DNA of 64,000 nucleotides from Protonemura montana (taxonomy: Eukaryota > Arthropoda > Insecta > Plecoptera > Nemouridae): assembly GCA_947568835.1 (NCBI GenBank), contig OX387607.1, forward strand, positions 19,309,277-19,373,276, in the 5' to 3' direction. The stretch's first letter is position 1, and every line of letters starts with the position of its first letter. Shown here piece after piece: positions 12,801-24,800 of the stretch. The notes below the pieces were generated by a model. That model saw only the letters and a list, made by a program, of their open reading frames with translations, was not told where the DNA came from and did not search any database. The position numbers and the translations under genes were made by a program.

Positions 12801-15800
12801 ACAAGTCTTAAGGGCATAAAACCTTATTTTCTCAGCATTTTCTTAGTACTATTGGACGTGGTCCACTTAGAGGCTTTGGGAAAAGCATCTGGCAAAACTC
12901 GAGAAACTTTTTAAAATATATTTTTCTTCGACAAAAATGTAAAGTCTTGACCACTACCTCACCACCAACAGCAGCCATAAGGCAGCGAATAATGCTAGTT
13001 AGTAGATGATCTCCTCTAACTCTTGAGGCTTTTAACCAAGCCTCAAAGCAGATGATCTAGAGTAATTAGTAATGTAGAGGAGCACGTGATCTTACCAGGA
13101 TCTCTCACGAGCTGAACGCCGATCATGAGACGTCGGTACTCGCTCTGCGCTAGTGACGCGACACCACGATTAGCGACCTGCGTCAGAGCAAGGTCTGCCA
13201 ACACCTGCTTCACACGGGACTTCTTCACGTAGTGCGATACCTGGCGGCAGACACGTGAATCATTACCTTTATTTTACATGCTTGCTCTCACGTAACCAAA
13301 TAGCCAACTCCTGTCAAAGAGCACCAACAGGACCACCAACTTAACGTCCCTTCAGAAGGACGGTACAACGCGAACAACAGGATTCCTACACAAATCCATG
13401 CTGTCGAGAGGTTAATAAGCAAGGCAAGTGAAGTTGCTGTACTAACTTTCATCCCTCCAACCTCTCTCCCGAACAGAACTGGTCATGTGTTTGATGGTCA
13501 CCCATCCAATACCTGACCCAGCAGTGTTGCTTAACTTTCATCCCTCAAACCTCTCTCCCTAGCAGAACTGGTGAAGTGTATGATGGTCACCCATCCAATA
13601 CCTGACCCAGCGCAGTGTTGCTTAGCTTTCATCCCTCCAACCTCTCTCCTGAACAGAACTGGTCATGTGTATGATGGTCACCCATCCAATACCTGACCCA
13701 GCATAGTGTTGCTTAACTTTCTTCCCTCCAACCTCTCTCCCGAAAAGAACTGGTCATGTGTATGATGGTCACCCATCCAATACCTGACCCAGCATAGTGT
13801 TGCTTAACTTTGATCCCTCCAACCTCTCTCCCGAAAAGAACTGGTCATGTGTATGATGGTCACCCATACAATACGGAGACCCAGCACAGTGTTGCTTACC
13901 TTGGTTGCTATGGTGAGATGAGATGCATGAGTAAGTGTCTGCTCGACGCTGAGTGCAGGCAACAAGTCACACTTATGAGTGACGTACGCACAGCTTTGAT
14001 GGAAGAGACGAAGTGACATCGGTGCTCCGTCTAGCAGCACCTGACCTCGGGTTGGACCTTGAGCTCGCCTGGATATCACCTCCAACAACGCGCGCTTTCC
14101 GCTACCTGCAACAAGTAAAGTAGTATATTAGTTAAGAAGTGATCTAGTTAGGTTGCAAGGGGCAGCTAGGACTTTCACTGGCTAGTCTGGAACCAAGGCA
14201 AGGAGTGCAGTAGTGATCTAGTTAAGTTGCAAGGGGCAGCTAGGACTTTCACTGGCTAGTCTGGAACCAAGGCAAGGAGTGGAGTAGTGATCTAGTTAAG
14301 TTGCAAGGGGCAGCTAGGACTTTCACTGGCTAGTCTGGAACCAAGGCAAGGAGTGCAGTAGTGATCTAGTTAAGTTGCAAGGGGCAGCTAGGACTTTCAC
14401 TGGCTAGTCTGGAACCAAGGCAAGGAGTGGAGTAGTGATCTAGTTAAGTTGCAAGGGGCAGCTAGGACTTTCACTGGCTAGTCTGGAACCAAGGCAAGGA
14501 GTGCAGTAGTGATCTAGTTAAGTTGCAACCTGGGCAGCTAGGACTTTCACTGGCTAGTCTGGAACCAAGGCAAGGAGTGGAGTAGTGATCTAGTTAAGTT
14601 GCAAGGGGCAGCTAGGACTTTCACTGGCTAGTCTGGAACCAAGGCAAGGAGTGCAGTAGTGATCTAGTTAAGTTGCAAGGGGCAGCTAGGACTTTCACTG
14701 GCTAGTCTGGAACCAAGGCAAGGAGTGGAGTAGTGATCTAGTTAAGTTGCAAGGGGCAGCTAGGACTTTCACTGGCTAGTCTGGAACCAAGGCAAGGAGT
14801 GCAGTAGTGATCAAGTTAAGTTGCAAGGGGCAGCTAGGACTTTCACTGGCTAGTCTGGAACCAAGGCAAGGAGTACAGTAGTGATCTAGTTAAGTTGCAA
14901 GGGGCAGCTAGGACTTTCACTGGCTAGTCTGGAACCAAGGCAAGGAGTGGAGTAGTGATCTAGTTAAGTTGCAACCTGGGCAGCTAGGACTTTCACTGGC
15001 TAGTCTGGAACCAAGGCAAGGAGTGTAGTAGTGATCTAGTTAAGTTGCAAGGGGCAGCTAGGACTTTCACTGGCTAGTCTGGAACCAAGGCAAGGAGTGC
15101 AGTAGTGATCTAGTTAAGTTGCAACCTGGGCAGCTAGGACTTTCACTGGCTAGTCTGGAACCAAGGCAAGGAGTGTAGTAGTGATCTAGTTAAGTTGCAA
15201 GGGGCAGCTAGGACTTTCACTGGCTAGTCTGGAACCAAGGCAAGGAGTGGAGTAGTGATCAAGTTAAGTTGCAAGGGGCAGCTAGGACTTTCACTGGCTA
15301 GTCTGGAACCAAGGCAAGGAGTGCAGTAGTGATCTAGTTAAGTTGCAAGAGGCAGCTAGGACTTTCACTGGCTAGTCTGGAACCAAGGCAAGGAGTGCAG
15401 TAGTGATCTAGTTAAGTTGCAAGGGGCAGCTAGGACTTTCACTGGCTAGTCTGGAACCAAGGCAAGGAGTGCAGTAGTGATCTAGTTAAGTTGCAAGGGG
15501 CAGCTAGGACTTTCACTGGCTAGTCTGGAACCAAGGCAAGGAGTGCAGTAGTGATCTAGTTAAGTTGCAAGGGGCAGCTAGGACTTTCACTGGCTAGTCT
15601 GGAACCAAGGCAAGGAGTGGAGTAGTGATCTAGTTAAGTTGCAAGGGGCAGCTAGGACTTTCACTGGCTAGTCTGGAACCAAGGCAAGGAGTGGAGTAGT
15701 GATCTAGTTAAGTTGCAAGGGGCAGCTAGGACTTTCACTGGCTAGTCTGGAACCAAGGCAAGGAGTGCAGTAGTGATCTAGTTAAGTTGCAACCTGGGCA

Positions 15801-18800
15801 GCTAGGACTTTCACTGGCTAGTCTGGAACCAAGGCAAGGAGTGGAGTAGTGATCTAGTTAAGTTGCAAGGGGCAGCTAGGACTTTCACTGGCTAGTCTGG
15901 AACCAAGGCAAGGAGTGCAGTAGTGATCTAGTTAAGTTGCAAGGGGCAGCTAGGACTTTCACTGGCTAGTCTGGAACCAAGGCAAGGAGTGTAGTAGTGA
16001 TCTAGTTAAGTTGCAAGGGGCAGCTAGGACTTTCACTGGCTAGTCTGGAACCAAGGCAAGGAGTGGAGTAGTGATCAAGTTAAGTTGCAAGGGGCAGCTA
16101 GGACTTTCACTGGCTAGTCTGGAACCAAGGCAAGGAGTGCAGTAGTGATCTAGTTAAGTTGCAAGGGGCAGCTAGGACTTTCACTGGCTAGTCTGGAACC
16201 AAGGCAAGGAGTGGAGTAGTGATCTAGTTAAGTTGCAAGGGGCAGCTAGGACTTTCACTGGCTAGTCTGGAACCAAGGCAAGGAGTGCAGTAGTGATCTA
16301 GTTAAGTTGCAAGGGGCAGCGAGGACTTTCACTGGCTAGTCTGGAACCAAGGCAAGGAGTGGAGTAGTGATCTAGTTAAGTTGCAAGGGGCAGCTAGGAC
16401 TTTCACTGGCTAGTCTGGAACCAAGGCAAGGAGTGCAGTAGTGATCTAGTTAAGTTGCAAGGGGCAGCTAGGACTTTCACTGGCTAGTCTGGAACCAAGG
16501 CAAGGAGTGCAGTAGTGATCTAGTTAAGTTGCAAGGGGCAGCTAGGACTTTCACTGGCTAGTCTGGAACCAAGGCAAGGAGTGTAGTAGTGATCTAGTTA
16601 AGTTGCAAGGGGCAGCTAGGACTTTCACTGGCTAGTCTGGAACCAAGGCAAGGAGTGGAGTAGTGATCTAGTTAAGTTGCAAGGGGCAGCTAGGACTTTC
16701 ACTGGCTAGTCTGGAACCAAGGCAAGGAGTGGAGTAGTGATCTAGTTAAGTTGCAAGGGGCAGCTAGGACTTTCACTGGCTAGTCTGGAACCAAGGCAAG
16801 GAGTGGAGTAGTGATCTAGTTAAGTTGCAAGGGGCAGCTAGGACTTTCACTGGCTAGTCTGGAACCAAGGCAAGGAGTGGAGTAGTGATCAAGTTAAGTT
16901 GCAAGGGGCAGCTAGGACTTTCACTGGCTAGTCTGGAACCAAGGCAAGGAGTACAGTAGTGATCTAGTTAAGTTGCAAGGGGCAGCTAGGACTTTCACTG
17001 GCTAGTCTGGAACCAAGGCAAGGAGTGGAGTAGTGATCTAGTTAAGTTGCAAGGGGCAGCTAGGACTTTCACTGGCTAGTCTGGAACCAAGGCAAGGAGT
17101 GGAGTAGTAATCTAGTTAAGTTGCAAGGGGCAGCTAGGACTTTCACTGGCTAGTCTGGAACCAAGGCAAGGAGTGCAGTAGTGATCAAGTTAAGTTGCAA
17201 GGGGCAGCTAGGACTTTCACTGGCTAGTCTGGAACCAAGGCAAGGAGTGGAGTAGTGATCTTGTTAAGTTGCAAGGGGCAGCTAGGACTTTCACTGGCTA
17301 GTCTGGAACCAAGGCAAGGAGTGCAGTAGTGATCTAGTTAAGTTGCAAGGGGCAGCTAGGACTTTCACTGGCTAGTCTGGAACCAAGGCAAGGAGTGTAG
17401 TAGTGATCTAGTTAAGTTGCAAGGGGCAGCTAGGACTTTCACTGGCTAGTCTGGAACCAAGGCAAGGAGTGGAGTAGTGATCTAGTTAAGTTGCAAGGGG
17501 CAGCTAGGACTTTCACTGGCTAGTCTGGAACCAAGGCAAGGAGTGCAGTAGTGATCTAGTTAAGTTGCAAGGGGCAGCTAGGACTTTCACTGGCTAGTCT
17601 GGAACCAAGGCAAGGAGTGGAGTAGTGATCTAGTTAAGTTGCAAGGGGCAGCTAGGACTTTCACTGGCTAGTCTGGAACCAAGGCAAGGAGTGGAGTAGT
17701 GATCTAGTTAAGTTGCAAGGGGCAGCTAGGACTTTCACTGGCTAGTCTGGAACCAAGGCAAGGAGTGGAGTAGTGATCTAGTTAAGTTGCAACCTGGGCA
17801 GCTAGGACTTTCACTGGCTAGTCTGGAACCAAGGCAAGGAGTGGAGTAGTGATCTAGTTAAGTTGCAACCTGGGCAGCTAGGACTTTCACTGGCTAGTCT
17901 GGAACCAAGGCAAGGAGTGGAGTAGTGATCTAGTTAAGTTGCAAGGGGCAGCTAGGACTTTCACTGGCTAGTCTGGAACCAAGGCAAGGAGTGGAGTAGT
18001 GATCAAGTTAAGTTGCAACCTGGGCAGCTAGGACTTTCACTGGCTAGTCTGGAACCAAGGCAAGGAGTGTAGTAGTGATCTAGTTAAGTTGCAAGGGGCA
18101 GCTAGGACTTTCACTGGCTAGTCTGGAACCAAGGCAAGGAGTGGAGTAGTGATCTAGTTAAGTTGCAAGGGGCAGCTAGGACTTTCACTGGCTAGTCTGG
18201 AACCAAGGCAAGGAGTGTAGTAGTGATCTAGTTAAGTTGCAACCTGGGCAGCTAGGACTTTCACTGGCTAGTCTGGAACCAAGGCAAGGAGTGCAGTAGT
18301 GATCTAGTTAAGTTGCAACCTGGGCAGCTAGGACTTTCACTGGCTAGTCTGGAACCAAGGCAAGGAGTGCAGTAGTGATCTAGTTAAGTTGCAAGGGGCA
18401 GCTAGGACTTTCACTGGCTAGTCTGGAACCAAGGCAAGGAGTGGAGTAGTGATCTAGTTAAGTTGCAAGGGGCAGCTAGGACTTTCACTGGCTAGTCTGG
18501 AACCAAGGCAAGGAGTGTAGTAGTGATCTAGTTAAGTTGCAAGGGGCAGCGAGGACTTTCACTGGCTAGTCTGGAACCAAGGCAAGGAGTGGAGTAGTGA
18601 TCTAGTTAAGTTGCAAGGGGCAGCTAGGACTTTCACTGGCTAGTCTGGAACCAAGGCAAGGAGTGGAGTAGTGATCTTGTTAAGTTGCAAGGGGCAGCTA
18701 GGACTTTCACTGGCTAGTCTGGAACCAAGGCAAGGAGTGCAGTAGTGATCTAGTTAAGTTTCAAGGGGCAGCTAGGACTTTCACTGGCTAGTCTGGAACC

Positions 18801-21800
18801 AAGGCAAGGAGTGTAGTAGTGATCTAGTTAAGTTGCAAGGGGCAGCTAGGACTTTCACTGGCTAGTCTGGAACCAAGGCAAGGAGTGGAGTAGTGATCTA
18901 GTTAAGTTGCAAGGGGCAGCTAGGACTTTCACTGGCTAGTCTGGAACCAAGGCAAGGAGTGGAGTAGTGATCTAGTTAAGTTGCAAGGGGCAGCTAGGAC
19001 TTTCACTGGCTAGTCTGGAACCAAGGCAAGGAGTGCAGTAGTGATCTAGTTAAGTTGCAAGGGGCAGCTAGGACTTTCACTGGCTAGTCTGGAACCAAGG
19101 CAAGGAGTGGAGTAGTGATCTAGTTAAGTTGCAACCTGGGCAGCTAGGACTTTCACTGGCTAGTCTGGAACCAAGGCAAGGAGTGTAGTGGTAATCTAGT
19201 TAAGTTGCAAGGGGCAGCTAGGACTTTCACTGGCTAGTCTGGAACCAAGGCAAGGAGTGGAGTAGTGATCTAGTTAAGTTGCAACCTGGGCAGCTAGGAC
19301 TTTCACTGGCTAGTCTGGAACCAAGGCAAGGAGTGGAGTAGTGATCTAGTTAAGTTGCAAGGGGCAGCTAGGACTTTCACTGGCTAGTCTGGAACCAAGG
19401 CAAGGAGTGGAGTAGTGATCTAGTTAAGTTGCAAGGGGCAGCTAGGACTTTCACTGGCTAGTCTGGAACCAAGGCATGGAGTGCAGTAGTGATCTAGTTA
19501 AGTTGCAAGGGGCAGCTAGGACTTTCACTGGCTAGTCTGGAACCAAGGCAAGGAGTGGAGTAGTGATCTAGTTAAGTTGCAAGGGGCAGCTAGGACTTTC
19601 ACTGGCTAGTCTGGAACCAAGGCAAGGAGTGGAGTAGTGATCTAGTTAAGTTGCAAGGGGCAGCTAGGACTTTCACTGGCTAGTCTGGAACCAAGGCAAG
19701 GAGTGGAGTAGTAATCTAGTTAAGTTGCAAGGGGCAGCTAGGACTTTCACTGGCTAGTCTGGAACCAAGGCAAGGAGTACAGTAGTGATCTAGTTAAGTT
19801 GCAAGGGGCAGCTAGGACTTTCACTGGCTAGTCTGGAACCAAGGCAAGGAGTGGAGTAGTGATCTAGTTAAGTTGCAAGGGGCAGCTAGGACTTTCACTG
19901 GCTAGTCTGGAACCAAGGCAAGGAGTGCAGTAGTGATCTAGTTAAGTTGCAACCTGGGCAGCTAGGACTTTCACTGGCTAGTCTGGAACCAAGGCAAGGA
20001 GTGCAGTAGTGATCTAGTTAAGTTGCAAGGGGCAGCTAGGACTTTCACTGGCTAGTCTGGAACCAAGGCAAGGAGTGCAGTAGTGATCTAGTTAAGTTGC
20101 AAGGGGCAGCGAGGACTTTCACTGGCTAGTCTGGAACCAAGGCAAGGAGTGGAGTAGTGATCTAGTTAAGTTGCAAGGGGCAGCTAGGACTTTCACTGGC
20201 TAGTCTGGAACCAAGGCAAGGAGTGGAGTAGTGATCTAGTTAAGTTGCAAGGGGCAGCTAGGACTTTCACTGGCTAGTCTGGAACCAAGGCAAGGAGTGC
20301 AGTAGTGATCTAGTTAAGTTGCAAGGGGCAGCTAGGACTTTCACTGGCTAGTCTGGAACCAAGGCAAGGAGTGCAGTAGTGATCTAGTTAAGTTGCAAGG
20401 GGCAGCTAGGACTTTCACTGGCTAGTCTGGAACCAAGGCAAGGAGTGGAGTAGTGATCTAGTTAAGTTGCAAGGGGCAGCTAGGACTTTCACTGGCTAGT
20501 CTGGAACCAAGGCAAGGAGTGGAGTAGTGATCTAGTTAAGTTGCAAGGGGCAGCTAGGACTTTCACTGGCTAGTCTGGAACCAAGGCAAGGAGTGGAGTA
20601 GTGATCTAGTTAAGTTGCAAGGGGCAGCTAGGACTTTCACTGGCTAGTCTGGAACCAAGGCAAGGAGTGGAGTAGTGATCTAGTTAAGTTGCAAGGGGCA
20701 GCTAGGACTTTCACTGGCTAGTCTGGAACCAAGGCAAGGAGTGCAGTAGTGATCTAGTTAAGTTGCAACCTGGGCAGCTAGGACTTTCACTGGCTAGTCT
20801 GGAACCAAGGCAAGGAGTGCAGTAGTGATCTAGTTAAGTTTCAAGGGGCAGCGAGGACTTTCACTGGCTAGTCTGGAACCAAGGCAAGGAGTGGAGTAGT
20901 GATCTAGTTAAGTTGCAAGGGGCAGCTAGGACTTTCACTGGCTAGTCTGGAACCAAGGCAAGGAGTGGAGTAGTGATCAAGTTAAGTTGCAAGGGGCAGC
21001 TAGGACTTTCACTGGCTAGTCTGGAACCAAGGCAAGGAGTGGAGTAGTGATCTAGTTAAGTTGCAAGGGGCAGCTAGGACTTTCACTGGCTAGTCTGGAA
21101 CCAAGGCAAGGAGTGCAGTAGTGATCTAGTTAAGTTGCAAGGGGCAGCTAGGACTTTCACTGGCTAGTCTGGAACCAAGGCAAGGAGTGGAGTAGTGATC
21201 TAGTTAAGTTGCAAGGGGCAGCTAGGACTTTCACTGGCTAGTCTGGAACCAAGGCAAGGAGTGTAGTAGTGATCTAGTTAAGTTGCAAGGGGCAGCTAGG
21301 ACTTTCACTGGCTAGTCTGGAACCAAGGCAAGGAGTGGAGTAGTGATCTAGTTAAGTTGCAAGGGGCAGCTAGGACTTTCACTGGCTAGTCTGGAACCAA
21401 GGCAAGGAGTGCAGTAGTGATCAAGTTAATTTGCAAGGAGCAGCTAGGACTTTCACTGGCTAGTCTGGTGATGTAGTAGTAGTATTAAATATTCATCAAA
21501 CTTCAAACTTTATACCAAAGTTTTTTTAGCCTTGAGCTCCACGGTTATTTTTCATGCATTTGTATTAAAGTTGTTGATGTAATTAAGCAAAAACACATTC
21601 AATTGCGATCGTTTTAAGTGCAAAAAGAATTAATTTTGCTAATAAACTGACAGCTTTCACCAATTGTTTGCTTTTTTGACACCACGGCAAGGTGTACGAA
21701 ATCGTGAATGTATCTTTTCGGCAGTGCATTCAGGAAATTCAAACGTCAAATTTAAACGTCAAAGTCAACGTCAATGTCAAATTCAATTTCAAAATCTTCA

Positions 21801-24800
21801 AAACTGAACGGAAAACGTGTGAAATTGGCTTCTATTGTTCAAATACAGTTTTACATCCCGCTACGTCTTTTTCACGATGATTTAAAAATGTTTTAGTAAA
21901 GTAAAGTATCAAAAATATTGTTGGTGTTTGGCTAGCAAGATACAAAAGAGTCACTTGATTGATCTCGACATTGTATGGTATTGTATATGATTGTATTATA
22001 CTGCATGGTATTGTATGGTATTTTATTGTTATGTATGGTATTCTTTGGTATTGGATGTTTTTGGATGGTATTTAATATTATTGTTTGATATTGTATGGTA
22101 TTGAATGAAAATGTATGATATTCTTTAGTATTCGACAGTATTCTATGGTATTCTATGGTATTCTATGGTATTCTATGGTATTCTATGGTGTTCTATGGTA
22201 TTCTATGGTATTCTATGGTGTTCTATGGTATTCTATGGTATTCTATGGTGTTCTATGGTGTTCTATGGTGTTCTATGGTGTTCTATGGTATTCTATGGTG
22301 TTCTATGGTATTCTATGGTATTCTATGGTATTCTATGGTATTCTATGGTGTTCTATGGTGTTCTATGGTGTTCTATGGTGTTCTATGGTGTTCTATGGTG
22401 TTCTATGGTGTTCTATGGTGTTCTATGGTGTTCTATGGTGTTCTATGGTGTTCTATGGTGTTCTATGGTGTTCTATGGTGTTCTATGGTGTTCTATGGTG
22501 TTCTATGGTGTTCTATGGTATTCTATGGTATTCTATGGTGTTCTATGGTGTTCTATGGTGTTCTATGGTGTTCTATGGTGTTCTATGGTGTTCTATGGTG
22601 TTCTATGGTGTTCTATGGTGTTCTATGGTGTTCTATGGTGTTCTATGGTATTCTATGGTATTCTATGGTGTTCTATGGTGTTCTATGGTGTTCTATGGTG
22701 TTCTATGGTATTCTATGGTATTCTATGGTATTCTATGGTGTTCTATGGTGTTCTATGGTGTTCTATGGTGTTCTATGGTGTTCTATGGTGTTCTATGGTG
22801 TTCTATGGTGTTCTATGGTATTCTATGGTGTTCTATGGTGTTCTATGGTGTTCTATGGTGTTCTATGGTATTCTATGGTATTCTATGGTATTCTATGGTG
22901 TTCTATGGTGTTCTATGGTGTTCTATGGTGTTCTATGGTGTTCTATGGTGTTCTATGGTGTTCTATGGTGTTCTATGGTGTTCTATGGTGTTCTATGGTG
23001 TTCTATGGTGTTCTATTGTGTTCTATGGTATTCTATGGTATTCTATGGTGTTCTATGGTGTTCTATGGTGTTCTATGGTGTTCTATGGTGTTCTATGGTG
23101 TTCTATGGTGTTCTATGGTGTTCTATGGTGTTCTATGGTGTTCTATGGTGTTCTATGGTGTTCTATGGTGTTCTATGGTATTCTATGGTGTTCTATGGTG
23201 TTCTATGGTGTTCTATGGTGTTCTATGGTGTTCTATGGTTTTCTATGGTATTCTATGGTATTCTATGGTGTTTTATGGTGTTTTATGGTGTTCTATGGTG
23301 TTCTATGGTATTCTATGGTATTCTATGGTATTCTATGGTGTTCTATGGTGTTCTATGGTGTTCTATGGTGTTCTATGGTGTTCTATGGTGTTCTATGATA
23401 TTCTATGGTGTTCTATGGTGTTCTATGGTGTTCTATGGTAGTCTATGGTGTTCTATGGTGTTCTATGGTGTTCTATGGTGTTCTATGGTGTTCTATGGTG
23501 TTCTATGGTTTTCTATGGTATTCTATGGTATTCTATGGTGTTCTATGGTGTTCTATGGTGTTCTATGGTATTCTATGGTATTCTATGGTATTCTATGGTA
23601 TTCTATGGTTTTCTATGGTGTTCTATGGTATTCTATGGTATTCTATGGTGTTCTATGGTGTTCTATGGTGTTCTATGGTGTTCTATGGTGTTCTATGGTG
23701 TTCTATGGTGTTCTATGGTGTTCTATGGTGTTCTATGGTGTTCTATGGTGTTCTATGGTGTTCTATGGTGTTCTATGGTGTTCTATGGTGTTCTATGGTG
23801 TTCTATGGTGTTCTATGGTGTTCTATGGTGTTCTATGGTGTTCTATGGTGTTCTATGGTATTCTATGGTGTTCTATGGTGTTCTATGGTGTTCTATGGTG
23901 TTCTATGGTGTTCTATGGTATTCTATGGTATTCTATGGTATTCTATGGTGTTCTATGGTGTTCTATGGTGTTCTATGGTGTTCTATGGTGTTCTATGGTA
24001 TTCTATGGTATTCTATGGTATTCTATGGTGTTCTATGGTGTTCTATGATGTTCTATGGTGTTCTATGGTGTTCTATGGTGTTCTATGGTGTTCTATGGTG
24101 TTCTATGGTGTTCTATGGTGTTCTATGGTGTTCTATGGTATTCTATGGTGTTCTATGGTGTTCTATGGTGTTCTATGGTGTTCTATGGTGTTCTATGGTG
24201 TTCTATGGTGTTCTATGGTGTTCTATGGTGTAGTGATGCAGTGATGTAGTGATGTAGTGATGCAGTGATGTAGTGATGTAGTGATGTAGTGATGTAGTGA
24301 TGCAGTGATGTAGTGATGTAGTGATGTAGTGATGTAGTGATGTAGTGATGTAGTGATGTAGTGATGTAGTGATGTAGTGATGTAGTGATGTAGTGATGTA
24401 GTGATGTAGTGATGTAGTGATGTAGTGATGCAGTGATGTAGTGATGTAGTGATGTAGTGATGTAGTGATGTAGTGATGTAGTGATGTAGTGATGTAGTGA
24501 TGTAGTGATGTAGTGATGTAGTGATGTAGTGATGTAGTGATGTAGTGATGCAGTGATGTAGTGATGTAGTGATGTAGTGATGTAGTGATGTAGTGATGTA
24601 GTGATGTAGTGATGTAGTGATGTAGTGATGTAGTGATGTAGTGATGTAGTGATGTAGTGATGCATGTAGTGATGTAGTGATGTAGTGATGTAGTGATGTA
24701 GTGATGTAGTGATGTAGTGATGTAGTGATGTAGTGATGCATGTAGTGATGTAGTGATGTAGTGATGTAGTGATGTAGTGATGTAGTGATGTAGTGATGTA

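Noticed and set aside
14140..21467. Possible CRISPR array (regular direct repeats)
   Set aside because: Units are joined head to tail without unique spacers, in an intron of a eukaryotic gene.
22115..24249. Long plus-strand frames of [10 protein letters not shown] repeats
   Set aside because: They are translations of a 10-bp satellite, open in all three frames, with no domain or splice context.
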